The notes: a model not told the origin generated them from the letters alone. Numbered from the stretch's first letter, positions 19,118 through 28,316 are shown. The stretch is 64,000 nt of DNA from Desulfosediminicola flagellatus (GCF_005116655.2 NZ_CP050698.1:5970501-6034500), one strand, 5' to 3'. A program made the numbers and translations.

Positions 19118-19350
19118 GAGATACGTAATGTATTCATTGGGCTAAAATCATCGACTGCTTTGAACGTGAAAAAAAAATGCAGATTTTTGTTTAGGCACTA
19201 AATACGATGTTAACACGCAGAGAAACAATATAATCCATGTGGTTGTGCCTGACAAACATTACTAGCATTTCTCGTTGTATTTATAATGAGAAATACGAGT
19301 AACGTTTGGTTGCGAACAATTTTTATACGATTTTAGCGTAAAGGTATTCA

Positions 19351-20433
19351 TTAGAAAAAAACTTTAAGCCATTCGTCGTAGCCGTTTTCGGCGAGTTCTT
19401 CTGCAGGAACAAATCGAAGCGAAGCTGAATTGATGCAATATCTGAGACCAGTCGGTTGCGGGCCGTCATTAAACACATGGCCAAGATGAGAATCACCGTG
19501 CTTTGAACGCACTTCGATTCGCGTATAAAAAAGGCTTTTGTCTTCATGTTCGACAATGTTTTCGCTTACCAGAGGTTTGGAGAAACTGGGCCATCCTGTG
19601 CCGGAATCATATTTATCCAGGGAACTGAATAGCACTTCTCCAGAAACTATATCAACGTAGATTCCGCGCTTTTTGTTATCCCAGTATTCATTTTTATACG
19701 GCGGTTCGGTTCCTTCGTTCTGGGTGACATGGTATTGGAGTTTGGTGAGCTGTGACTTGAGTTGACTTTTGCTCATTTTCTTTGGTTTCTCCTTGTCCCA
19801 AACACTTTTTAAAAAGGTGTCCCTGCCTGACCCGTTTCTATAATATTTATACCTGATCGGATTTTTACGGTAATAATCCTGATGGTACTCTTCCGCAGGG
19901 TAAAAGGTGGCTGCTGGCTGGATTGGGGTTACAATCCGTTGCTTGAAGATACCGCTTTTATTAAGCAATGATTTGGATTGCTCTGCTGCCATTTTTTGTT
20001 CATCTGAATAGTAAAAAATAGCCGTAGAATAGGCATATCCTCGATCGACGAACTGGCCGCCGCTATCTGTAGGATCAATCTGTCTCCAGTAGACATCCAG
20101 CAGATCGTTGTAGGACACTTTGTCTGTGTTAAAGGTGATCTCAACCACCTCAATATGACCACCACGTTCGTAATTTTTGTATGTAGGGTTTTCTGTTTTT
20201 CCGCCCGCATAGCCAGAAACCACTGAGATAACGCCATCAATTTCTTCAAATGGTTTTTCCATACACCAGAAACAGCCGCCGGCAAAAAGCGCTTTTTCTA
20301 TAGATCCTGTATTCATCGTATCCGTCACGAGAGTTTTGCTTTCAGTCGCAGGTGTCGATTCCATATTTTTGGCTATAACAGTACCAAACGTTACAATCAT
20401 GAGTAGTGCGGTCAGGGTTATTAGGTTTCTCAT
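19351..20433 (-). CDS. msrAB: Second MsrA-MsrB fusion, exported
   Basis: 360 aa from MRNLITLTALLMIVTFGTV, where GAGG precedes the ATG; an earlier in-frame ATG at 20496 overlaps the upstream gene. The N-terminus is a signal peptide or anchor. The MsrA domain has AGGCFWCMEKPF (Cys54) and the MsrB domain ends with RYCINSASLRF (Cys333), HLGHVFNDG and SGTGWPSF. Repairs oxidised methionines outside the cytoplasm. It is 50 bp downstream of a small gene that appears to encode selenocysteine, suggesting a functional pair. It is similar in layout to the enzyme at 1545-2591 but clearly diverged, especially at the N-terminus. Confidence 0.94.
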   Translation of the reverse strand: MRNLITLTALLMIVTFGTVIAKNMESTPATESKTLVTDTMNTGSIEKALFAGGCFWCMEKPFEEIDGVISVVSGYAGGKTENPTYKNYERGGHIEVVEITFNTDKVSYNDLLDVYWRQIDPTDSGGQFVDRGYAYSTAIFYYSDEQKMAAEQSKSLLNKSGIFKQRIVTPIQPAATFYPAEEYHQDYYRKNPIRYKYYRNGSGRDTFLKSVWDKEKPKKMSKSQLKSQLTKLQYHVTQNEGTEPPYKNEYWDNKKRGIYVDIVSGEVLFSSLDKYDSGTGWPSFSKPLVSENIVEHEDKSLFYTRIEVRSKHGDSHLGHVFNDGPQPTGLRYCINSASLRFVPAEELAENGYDEWLKVFF

Positions 20434-20482
20434 AAGACTCCTCAAGGGTTTTCGTGTAATCGGGTCGTGCCCATTGCAGGTT

Positions 20483-20791
20483 TTACTGGCTTTCATTCGA
20501 AGAGAGAGTTCGAATATATGTACCGGACTCTTTGAGTTGTTTTTCGATCTCGTTGATATTTGTCATATCTGCATCAAAGGTAACGGTATTTATTTCACTG
20601 TGGTTTCGCCACCCTTTATCAACAGCGATAATTCCCGGCTGCCCATCCAGGGCAGATTTACCTACGTCATATCAGGCTACAACGAAGGTGGCCTCTTTTG
20701 TCTGACTTAGAGAATTTTCTGCAAAGAGCGTCGGCGGGTTCTGATAAGAAGCTGTTATTGCGATGAGTAAAAATGCCATAAGCCATTTCAT
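20483..20791 (-). CDS. Candidate selenoprotein, HMA-like fold, MsrAB partner
   Basis: Reading from ATG 20791 (GGAG upstream) gives a signal-peptide-like start MKWLMAFLLIAITAS, a UGA at codon 40 (20674-20672) and then 62 sense codons to TAA. Past the UGA the protein stays well formed: YDVGKSALDGQPGIIAVDKG, then SEINTVTFD and a final helix and strand. This resembles the beta-alpha-beta-beta-alpha-beta heavy-metal-associated fold, with the UGA at the end of strand 1, where metal or thiol residues usually sit. A hairpin 16 bases after the UGA resembles a bacterial SECIS. A nonsense-mutated pseudogene is the alternative. Likely co-transcribed with msrAB. Confidence 0.65.
20639..20655 (-). promoter_or_regulatory. 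SECIS-like hairpin after in-frame UGA
   Basis: On the coding strand CTGCCC-TGGAT-GGGCAG forms a perfect 6-bp stem with a 5-base loop containing GG. The loop G lies about 23 bases after the UGA, inside the spacing known for bacterial selenocysteine insertion elements. Confidence 0.6.
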
Positions 20792-20861
20792 AGATGTTCT
20801 CCACAGTTGAAGGAGGTGGTTGCAGGATGATTTCCTGATCAAAACAGAATGGTCATGTTCT

Positions 20862-20947
20862 TAGGACTGCCTATTACCCATAAGTCAAAACTTCAGCCTT
20901 ACAGATTGCGCAAAAGCTGAGAAGATATGGGTAATGGACAGCCTCCT
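20862..20947. repeat. Divergent palindromic repeat (family A)
   Basis: Begins TAGGACTGCCTATTACCCA and ends TGGGTAATGGACAGCCTCCT: inverted ends related to the AGGAGGCTGTCC family, 86 bp, between the selenoprotein candidate and the histidine kinase gene. Confidence 0.6.
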
Positions 20948-21042
20948 TGTTCTATGACTGATACAATAGGCAGTGAAGGTAAAGGAGGGTTAAAGGGAAT
21001 GTAAAGATTGTGTAAAGATGCAAAAAAACATTGTGGGATGCG

Positions 21043-22110
21043 TTATGCGGGCAGGCTGAACCAGACATGTGTTTCACATGAAACACTTTGAGCTCCAACT
21101 TTTCCCCCATGGGCTTCGACGAGTTCTCTGGTGATGGCGAGTCCTATACCTGCTCCTCCGCTGTTTCGTGATCGTGATCGGTCAGCTCGAAAGAATCGTT
21201 CAAAGATATAGGGCAGATCGGCCTCTGAAATTCCGGGACCACTGTTCTGGAAGTCGACGGTGACCTGTCTTTCAGTACGCGATATGCTAATTTTCACCTG
21301 ACCTGAATCAGGGGTGTAGGTGCAGCAATTATCCACCAGGTTTCGAATTGCCTGCAGAATTTTATCCCGATCTGCAGAAATGATGACTGGATTTTCGGGG
21401 AAGTCGGTCTCGACAGTGATTGCTTTTTTCTGGAAACAGCTGTGGTTCAAGGCGAGCATCTGCTTCACGAGGTCGGCAAGAGCGATTTTCTCAAGCTTGA
21501 GGTACGCTTTTGCTGCATCGGCCCGTGCTAGCTGCTGAAGGTTTTCGACAAGGTGTACCAGATGCAGGTTTTCCTTTTGCAGCATGGTAAATGTTTCCGG
21601 GCTTGGCGGGATGACACCGTCATTTAGCGCTTCGAGATACCCACGAAGATTGGTAAGTGGGGTGCGTAGTTCATGAGCCACATCGGCAACCATGTTTTTT
21701 CTCAGTTGTTCTACCTGCTCAAGGCTATTTGCCATTTGATTGAACGCCTTGCCGAGTTCGCCGACTTCATCAACAGTGGTAATATCAGCACGCAACGAAT
21801 AGTTCCCGGCAGCAAGTTCTCTGGTTATTGCAGTCATCTGGGAAAGTGGTCGCAGAATCCTCCGGGTGAGCAAAAAACTGAGCACAAAGGCAAGAGCCAG
21901 TGCTGCAAGGCTTGCCCAGACAAGATAATGGTGAATCGAAGTGAGAAACATCTGATGAATGTGGTCAGGCGACACCTCGTAGATGTCCATCAGTGCCATA
22001 AAGTAGTTAGCTGCGAGTTTGTCTATAGCCAGCCAGACGATCAGGAAGATAACACCAATCACAGGGATGATATTCGTCAGCAAGAGTTTCCATAACAGTC
22101 TATTCTTCAT
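21043..22110 (-). CDS. Sensor histidine kinase
   Basis: 355 aa inner-membrane kinase. TM1 about residues 6-30, a short periplasmic loop, TM2 about 60-82, HAMP about 83-135, HisKA with phospho-acceptor His146 in VADVAHELRTPLTNL, then the HATPase domain (NLVDNCCTYTP N-box, IFERFFRADRSRSR F-box, GGAGIGLAI G-box). The small periplasmic loop suggests an envelope-stress (BaeS-like) or intramembrane signal, but the stimulus is unknown. It lies 10 bp after the response regulator gene and forms an operon with it. Confidence 0.93.
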   Translation of the reverse strand: MKNRLLWKLLLTNIIPVIGVIFLIVWLAIDKLAANYFMALMDIYEVSPDHIHQMFLTSIHHYLVWASLAALALAFVLSFLLTRRILRPLSQMTAITRELAAGNYSLRADITTVDEVGELGKAFNQMANSLEQVEQLRKNMVADVAHELRTPLTNLRGYLEALNDGVIPPSPETFTMLQKENLHLVHLVENLQQLARADAAKAYLKLEKIALADLVKQMLALNHSCFQKKAITVETDFPENPVIISADRDKILQAIRNLVDNCCTYTPDSGQVKISISRTERQVTVDFQNSGPGISEADLPYIFERFFRADRSRSRNSGGAGIGLAITRELVEAHGGKVGAQSVSCETHVWFSLPA

Positions 22111-22120
22111 CTTTTAGGCT

Positions 22121-22825
22121 TTACTCCTCATCCGGTTCGGCAAATTGGTAACCGAACCCTCGTACAGTCAGAATGAGCTGCGGCTGAGAAGGGTTGGCTT
22201 CTATCTTTTGGCGCAGTTTGCCGATATGCACATCGATAACTCTATCGATCACCGCTTCACCGTGATCATAGAATCGATTGAGCAGTTCATCCCGCGTGAA
22301 AACTCGGCCTGGCGAAGACATAAGGGCTTCAAGCAATTTATACTCTGAAGAAGTCAGGCTGACAGGTTTACCGGAGAGAGTCACCTTGTGCTTTTCCGGG
22401 TCGAGGGTGAGGCTGTTGTGCGTCAGAACAGTTTGTTCAGGGGCCGGACGTGATTGGGTTCGACGTAAAATTGCTTTTACCCGTTCAACAAGTTCACGCG
22501 GGCTGAAAGGTTTAACCACATAATCGTCTGCACCAAGCGATAGCCCCATTACTCTGTCAATTTCCTCCTCCCGCGCTGTCAGCATAAGTATCGGGACATC
22601 TGAATCTTTTCTGAGTTGCCTGCAAATATCCCAGCCATCTACTTTAGGGAGCATAACATCAAGAATAACAAAGCCCGGATTGTGGCTACGGGCCATTGCC
22701 AGTGCCTGCTCACCGTCATAGGAGGCGATAGTAGAGAATCCTTCCCGTTGCAGGTAGGTTTCCACCAGACGTGAGGTGTTTCTGTCATCTTCAACTATGA
22801 GGATCGGCCCGTTACATGTGATCAC
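22121..22825 (-). CDS. OmpR-family response regulator
   Basis: 234 aa DNA-binding regulator, the partner of the adjacent kinase. Receiver domain about 6-120, with acidic pair VEDD, phospho-acceptor Asp56 in VILDVMLPKVDGWD, MLTAREEE and the ADDYVVKPF switch lysine. The winged-helix effector domain (about 135-230) ends LTVRGFGYQF. The likely start is GTG at 22825, with AGGAGA seven bases upstream. Targets unknown. Confidence 0.94.
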   Translation of the reverse strand: MITCNGPILIVEDDRNTSRLVETYLQREGFSTIASYDGEQALAMARSHNPGFVILDVMLPKVDGWDICRQLRKDSDVPILMLTAREEEIDRVMGLSLGADDYVVKPFSPRELVERVKAILRRTQSRPAPEQTVLTHNSLTLDPEKHKVTLSGKPVSLTSSEYKLLEALMSSPGRVFTRDELLNRFYDHGEAVIDRVIDVHIGKLRQKIEANPSQPQLILTVRGFGYQFAEPDEE

Positions 22826-22997
22826 CAGATTCTCCTGTACTGTTCAGCAATAATAGAAATATTTCGGTATTATCCAATAGTATAATCAGATAATAAGCAG
22901 TGTCATTAAGATTGATGGACTCATAAAAAGCCCGAGCTTTTTCTAGAGCCCATTTGTGCATCTAAGATGACTTTTTGCGAGATCATCAGGATTGGCT

Positions 22998-23140
22998 AGG
23001 AGGCTGTCCGAGAATAGAATTTTTCGCTCAGATCAAGGCAAACTCGAAAAAATACCGGAGGCATATATTCGATATTCCGAGGATAATTTTTCGAGTTTAA
23101 CGAAGATATGGGTGGAAAGGGCATTGTCGGACTGCCTCCT
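22998..23140. repeat. Palindromic repeat (family A), 143 bp
   Basis: Starts AGGAGGCTGTCCGAGAATAG and ends CATTGTCGGACTGCCTCCT. Inside is a second palindrome (AAACTCGAAAAA / TTTTTCGAGTTT), so the whole element can fold into one long hairpin. Confidence 0.8.
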
Positions 23141-23325
23141 AGGAGTCTGTCGGGTAATAGCTATTTTTTCACAGATCAAGACTTTTTTAAAAAATCAAGC
23201 AGAGCCATATGGTTGATATCGAAGTCTCATTTCATTCGCTTATCTGCGAGCATTATTTTTTTAAAATTCCGAAGAGTTTGGGCAGATAGCGTAGACTTCG
23301 AAAGGCCATTGTCGGACAGCCTCCT
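23141..23325. repeat. Palindromic repeat (family A), 185 bp
   Basis: Begins immediately after the previous copy with AGGAGTCTGTCGGGTAATAG and ends CATTGTCGGACAGCCTCCT. Longer and diverged inside, with inner arms around TTCGAAGTCT / AGACTTCGAA-like sequence. Confidence 0.75.
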
Positions 23326-23357
23326 AGAGAATTGTTACAAGCTCCTGGCAAAAGGAC

Positions 23358-23392
23358 GTATAGGGTGAGCACTATGAGTGCTCACCCTATAC
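23358..23392. repeat. 15-bp perfect hairpin
   Basis: GTATAGGGTGAGCAC and its exact complement flank the loop TATGA; a G7 run follows. No poly-T, so not a standard terminator. Confidence 0.75.
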
Positions 23393-23600
23393 TGGGGGGG
23401 AGAAAGAACAGCATGGGGGGTACAGAATTTTGGTGAATCCATTTCTCATTGGAAGCAGGAGATGTGCTTGTAGTCCTCATTGCTTCCTTAATGACTGCGT
23501 GAACAGTCAGCTCTCATCAATTCTTGCAAATACGATGAGCGCATTATGTAAACTGACAGCTGCAGCATACTTCTGAAACAGTGTCAGGTGTATCAGAACC

Positions 23601-23633
23601 CTGCGGTTGCCGGGGGGGGGGTAGCAACCGCAG
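23601..23633. repeat. Hairpin with poly-G loop
   Basis: Stem CTGCGGTTGC / GCAACCGCAG, 10 bp and perfect, enclosing a loop made mostly of ten consecutive G bases. Function unknown. Confidence 0.7.
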
Positions 23634-24215
23634 GGGGAGGAACTACTTCTCCGCACAAGCATAGTGCTGTTTGGAAAAGCAGCATTAGTGTGAATCAGTA
23701 ACCTGTTTACTTTAGTACTCTGTAAACCTTTACCTATTGGATCTTGTTCGGAGTCTTCGCTATGCTCCGCTTACCTGCCCTTTTAGCACACTGACTTCGT
23801 TTCTCATTCAGTCCTATGACTGATATATTTTGTTGGGATACAGCCGCGTCTATGTGTCCCAAAAGCGTTTTAACAGCTTTCCTGATTTACACTTCTACTA
23901 GCAGGTAGTGTGCCAATTTGAAGAATGTAGTGTTTTGAAGGGGTAGAGCGTTTTGATGCGGATAGTCTCAGTTGAGAGTTACCTTTTTTGCACACAGTGC
24001 AGTTGTTCAGAGTACGTTTTTTTCTTCTTTGGAGAGAACGAGGGCTGATAGTGGAAGAGGGGTTCATTACGTATATATAATCGTAGCATCTACGTATGCG
24101 ACTGATGATGTGTCTTTTGTTATGGGCCTGATTTTCTGCTACAGTGGAATGACACCAATTGTGAGATAGACTCTTGAGTTATCAGTTTGTTCCAAACTTT
24201 GCAGGGGGATCTGTA

Positions 24216-25340
24216 ATGTGCAATAATTTCCGATCGGGTCGGGTTGTAACGTTTTGGACTATATTAGCGTTTCTGGGAAGTCTGTGTATTGGCGTAGCAG
24301 CATGGGGCGCTGCCGATAAACCCGGAACAAATCCGGCATATGCAGAGTATGATTTTGGTAATGAGCAACATGTTGTGCGATTTGGCGCCCAGCCACTTGG
24401 TGTTCTACATGCGGTTGTCCCAGAGGTGATGAAACGAGATAAGATATTGGCGAACTATCTTGAATCACACGATATGGTATTTAGACCCCTGCCATTTTAT
24501 AACGGTCCGGATATTAACCACTTTATGCTTCAGGGTAAGCTTGATATAGCCATGGCGGGAGACTTCCCCACACTTACCCTGGCAACACAGGGAGACATTG
24601 AAGTGGTGGCAATTTCGAAGCGGGATAAGGCGTCAGTGGTATCATCTGACACGTATACAAACATTGTGGACCTTAAAGGAAAGCGTATCGCTTATCCTGC
24701 CGGGACATCTTCACATCTTGGATTGCTGGTTGTAATTGAAGCGGCAGGGCTCCATGAGTCCGATATGCAGATGATAGATATGAATATAGAGAAATTGACA
24801 GGCGCTCTTGTCAGTGGAGAGATCGATGCCTTCGCAGGCTGGGAGCCGGTACCTTCGGCTGCACTTGCCGCCAATAAGAGGCTTAAGATTATTTCACAGT
24901 TTCTCAATTCAGATTTCACATATTGGCGTAAAGGATTTGCACAGCAATATCCGGAGGTGGCGAGACACGTACTGGCGGCATATGTGCGGGCCATTTATTG
25001 GTTGAAAGCAAATGATGCCAACCTCAGTCTGGGGGCAAAGTGGTCAATTGCGGGAACAGAAGCGTTTCTGGGTAAGCAGTCAAAATTATCTCTTGCTGAG
25101 TTCAAGCAGCGAATACGAGAGAACCTCGCTCTTGTGGGGAACACGTCTATTCCGTTTAATGAATTTGATGAAGGCGGCTATCTCTACAGAGCATTTAAAT
25201 TGCTCCAGAAAAAAGGAAAGATGAAAAAAGAGGCACAATGGGAGCAGGTGCAAAATAGTCTGAGGGCAGAGTTGGTTCGGGAAGTGTTAACTGATTTGGA
25301 AAAATATGAGACCTTAACCTTTGACTATATAGTGAATTAG
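24216..25340 (+). CDS. Periplasmic substrate-binding protein (SsuA/NrtA-like)
   Basis: 374 aa from ATG 24216, which has AGGGGGA upstream; a TTG at 24174 would add 14 residues. Signal peptide about 1-33 ending AWGA. The FGAQPLGVLHAVVPEVM, GKLDIAMAGDFPTLTLA, DLKGKRIAYPAGTSSHLGLL and GEIDAFAGWEPVPSAAL segments are typical of the aliphatic sulfonate/nitrate/taurine binding family. No ABC permease or ATPase follows. Instead a hybrid kinase starts 10 bp later, so it probably acts as a ligand sensor for that kinase. Ligand unknown. Confidence 0.88.
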   Translation: MCNNFRSGRVVTFWTILAFLGSLCIGVAAWGAADKPGTNPAYAEYDFGNEQHVVRFGAQPLGVLHAVVPEVMKRDKILANYLESHDMVFRPLPFYNGPDINHFMLQGKLDIAMAGDFPTLTLATQGDIEVVAISKRDKASVVSSDTYTNIVDLKGKRIAYPAGTSSHLGLLVVIEAAGLHESDMQMIDMNIEKLTGALVSGEIDAFAGWEPVPSAALAANKRLKIISQFLNSDFTYWRKGFAQQYPEVARHVLAAYVRAIYWLKANDANLSLGAKWSIAGTEAFLGKQSKLSLAEFKQRIRENLALVGNTSIPFNEFDEGGYLYRAFKLLQKKGKMKKEAQWEQVQNSLRAELVREVLTDLEKYETLTFDYIVN

Positions 25341-25349
25341 GAAAACATC

Positions 25350-28187
25350 GTGAAATTCGTATTAGGCAAGATATCTTCGCTCGGACTGAGATCAAGAATG
25401 CTGCTGTTTTTTGGAGGTGGCATGGCAGTTGTTCTGCTGCTTATTCGAATGATCAGTCTTTTCGGGATACCTGTGCTCGGTGTAAAAGGCGAATACGATC
25501 TGCATACGAATAAGGCTGTTGCAGAGATGCAGGTGCTGGCTGACCAGCAGAAAACGCTTATGTCTCATTGGTTTACTGAGCGGTTAGCGGATCTGAAGTT
25601 TTTTTCATCAAGTTTACCTGTGCAGAGTGGAGCAGAAGAGGCTGCACGGCTTATCGATACGAATCAAAATGGCCCTCCAGAACTGCACGACTTTCTACTC
25701 AACAATACACTTTTGAAAGGTGTCCTGCACCAGATGGAACAGGTACGGTCAGCATATGGACTCTATGGTTCAATCGACCTTTTAAACCCTGCAAGTAAAC
25801 TGATAGTTGCATCAACAAAAACATCACGAGTCGGTACTGTTCTTACGTCTGATGAGTTGAAACTTCCTGAAGGTACTCTCTGGGATAACCACATCGCATT
25901 TGTCAAAATGCCTGATGATCTGCAGACATCGCTTCTTTTTCTCTCAACTGTTCAGGCAATTGATGGGAAAGGTGTAAACGGTATCGTTATCTTTAAAATA
26001 TCGATAGAAACCTTTTTAGAGCAACTCCTGAGTATTGAACGTTCACTGGGGGCTGGAGGGGAGATTATTCTAATAGATATGTTCCAGACTCTGCTTACTC
26101 CTCTCAGGCATAGTCTGCCCAATGGTACAATTGCAAAGCCCTTGGAATACAGGCTGAAAACCCGTTCTGCTGATTTTGCCGCCTGGGGTGTGGATGGGCT
26201 TGTAGAAGCGCTTGATTATAGGGGTGTTCCGGTTATGTCTGTTGTGCGCCATATGCGTCTTGCTTCCGATTTTGCGGTGAGTATGATCGTCAACCTGGAT
26301 CAGGATGTGTTGTATGCTCCTGTTAGAAAAAGCCTGGTTGTATCGTTAGGTGTTCTGGCTATTGGGCTGGGAGCTGTAATCCTGCTGGTTGTTATTGTCG
26401 CTCGCCAGCTTGCCCGTCCTCTTGAGCAGTTAAGTAAAACCGCGCTAAAGATCAGAACCGGAGACCTGAGCGCCAGATCGCCGGAAGTGGGCGGAGATGA
26501 GGTGAGGGAGCTCGCGCAGGCTTTTAATGACATGGCTGATACTATTCAGAAATCACATGAAAATCTGGAGGCGCAGGTCGCGGAACGAACAGCCGCACTG
26601 GAGGCAAATAACAGGCTGTTGCGTGTTGAGATAGAAGAACGACTTGAGGCAGAAAAGAAAATTCGGGTGAGCGAAGAGCGCTTCAGGCTTGCAATGGATG
26701 CCACGAATGACGGCCTTTGGGACTGGAATGTTGAAACCGGAGAAATGTACTTCAGTCCTCAGTACTACAGAATGCTGGGATATGAGGCAGATGAATTCCC
26801 AGCTGTTATTGACAGTTGGTACCAGCTTATTCATCCTGAAGACCGTGAAACTACCATCGCGGCAAACACTGCATGCGTAAATAATGAGACTCGGCAATTC
26901 AATATCGAATTTCGTATGAAGGCAAAAGATGGGACATGGCGTACTATCCTTAGTCGGGGCAGAGCGGTTCTGCGTCGAAAAGATGGCAGTGCTATTCAGA
27001 TGATTGGTACGCACGCTGATATTACTGAGCACAAACAACTCGAAAATCAGTTGATGCAGTCGCAAAAAATGGAGTCGATCGGACGACTTGCCGGCGGTAT
27101 AGCCCATGATTTCAATAATATGCTTGCAGTCATCTTTCTCTCGCTTGAGATGGCTAAAACGCGTCTTGCAGAGGATGACCCTGTACATGAGCAACTCAAT
27201 GATATTAAAAAAGCAGCTAGACGGTCACGCGATATTACCCGCCATCTGCTGACCTTCTCTCGCAAGCAGGTGACGTCTCCGCAACTATGTCTGCTTAATG
27301 ATATTTACCGTTCTATTGAGACATCACTTGCCCGCCTTATAGGTGAAGATATTGAGTTGAGTTTTCACCCGGCTGCTGATCTTGATTATATTCTTATTGA
27401 TCCTACTCAGATAGACCAGGTGTTGGTGAACCTGGCGATCAATGCCCGTGATGCCCTTCCGGATGGAGGCAAACTTACTTTCGAAACAGCTAATGTGTCG
27501 TTTGACGCAGATTACTGCAGAGAGCACACCGATACTAAACCGGGTAAATATGTAAAACTGTCTGTAACAGATAATGGCGTCGGCATGAATCCGGACACTG
27601 TTGAAAATATATTTGAGCCCTTTTTTACAACTAAGGACATTGGTAAAGGAACTGGCCTCGGCCTTGCCATGATCTATGGAGTTGTTAAGCAGCACAACGG
27701 GTTTATCACTGTAGAGAGTGTACCGGGTGTCGGCACATCGTTTAATCTCTATTTTCCGCGTGTTGATGCTGGTGTAAAGCCAGTCGCTGAGGTTCAGGAT
27801 TCGCTTCCTGTACAAAAGGGTGTTGGTAAAATCCTTTTGGTGGAAGATGATGTCACACTCTGCGAGATGACACAGAGGATGATTGAAACATTCGGCTATA
27901 CGGTGACGTCTGCCCACTCCCCGGATGAGGCGCTTCTACTGTTTGAGTCAGGGTGCCAGGATTTCGTTCTGTTGTTGACAGATGTGGTTATGCCGGGAAT
28001 GAACGGCCGTCAACTTGCAGAGATTGTGAAAGATAAATGTCCTGACATCAAGGTGATGTTTATGTCCGGGTATACTTCGGATGCTATAGTGCATCGTGGA
28101 GTGATTGAAGAAAATGTTAGCTTTATCCAGAAACCCTTCCGCACTAAAGACCTGGCCGCTAAAATACAGGAAACCATTGCACATTGA
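25350..28187 (+). CDS. Membrane hybrid histidine kinase (HAMP-PAS-HisKA-HATPase-REC)
   Basis: 945 aa. TM1 about 13-38, a periplasmic sensor region to about 328, TM2 about 329-352, HAMP about 353-405 (RQLARPLEQLSKTA), coiled coil, PAS/PAC about 440-565 (DGLWDWNVETGEMYFSPQ), HisKA with GRLAGGIAHDFNNMLAV, HATPase (NLAINARDALPDGG; GKGTGLGLAMIYGVVKQH) and a C-terminal receiver (VEDDVTLCEMTQ, LLLTDVVMPGMNG, FIQKPF). Translationally close to the upstream binding protein. The output partner (Hpt or regulator) is not in the window. A terminator follows at 28317. Confidence 0.92.
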   Translation: MKFVLGKISSLGLRSRMLLFFGGGMAVVLLLIRMISLFGIPVLGVKGEYDLHTNKAVAEMQVLADQQKTLMSHWFTERLADLKFFSSSLPVQSGAEEAARLIDTNQNGPPELHDFLLNNTLLKGVLHQMEQVRSAYGLYGSIDLLNPASKLIVASTKTSRVGTVLTSDELKLPEGTLWDNHIAFVKMPDDLQTSLLFLSTVQAIDGKGVNGIVIFKISIETFLEQLLSIERSLGAGGEIILIDMFQTLLTPLRHSLPNGTIAKPLEYRLKTRSADFAAWGVDGLVEALDYRGVPVMSVVRHMRLASDFAVSMIVNLDQDVLYAPVRKSLVVSLGVLAIGLGAVILLVVIVARQLARPLEQLSKTALKIRTGDLSARSPEVGGDEVRELAQAFNDMADTIQKSHENLEAQVAERTAALEANNRLLRVEIEERLEAEKKIRVSEERFRLAMDATNDGLWDWNVETGEMYFSPQYYRMLGYEADEFPAVIDSWYQLIHPEDRETTIAANTACVNNETRQFNIEFRMKAKDGTWRTILSRGRAVLRRKDGSAIQMIGTHADITEHKQLENQLMQSQKMESIGRLAGGIAHDFNNMLAVIFLSLEMAKTRLAEDDPVHEQLNDIKKAARRSRDITRHLLTFSRKQVTSPQLCLLNDIYRSIETSLARLIGEDIELSFHPAADLDYILIDPTQIDQVLVNLAINARDALPDGGKLTFETANVSFDADYCREHTDTKPGKYVKLSVTDNGVGMNPDTVENIFEPFFTTKDIGKGTGLGLAMIYGVVKQHNGFITVESVPGVGTSFNLYFPRVDAGVKPVAEVQDSLPVQKGVGKILLVEDDVTLCEMTQRMIETFGYTVTSAHSPDEALLLFESGCQDFVLLLTDVVMPGMNGRQLAEIVKDKCPDIKVMFMSGYTSDAIVHRGVIEENVSFIQKPFRTKDLAAKIQETIAH

Positions 28188-28316
28188 GTTCTCCCATCTG
28201 GTTCCCATCCTGAAACGCCCCTGCTAGACAATATCAGCGTGGGGTCCAAAATTTTTATCTTCAGAATGTCAGCTGGAATATCAGCTATATGCTTGCAGTA
28301 AAAAGCTGAACTGCGC

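Larger units (their letters stand above)
22826..24215. other. Long gene-free region rich in palindromes
   Basis: 1.39 kb without a convincing gene. It contains two abutting AGGAGGCTGTCC-family elements (22998-23325), a 15-bp perfect hairpin (23358-23392), a hairpin with a 10-G loop (23601-23633) and further G runs near 23393 and 23414. Short frames here have no protein character. It may encode small RNAs or be a landing zone for small mobile elements. The promoter of the binding-protein gene should lie near its end. Confidence 0.5.

Noticed and set aside
20336..20710. Open frame on the + strand over the selenoprotein candidate
   Set aside because: Antisense to msrAB and the candidate; no ribosome site or motif. 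It is a by-product of the minus-strand genes.
23358..23392. Rho-independent terminator
   Set aside because: No T tract, and the nearest gene upstream on either strand is far away.
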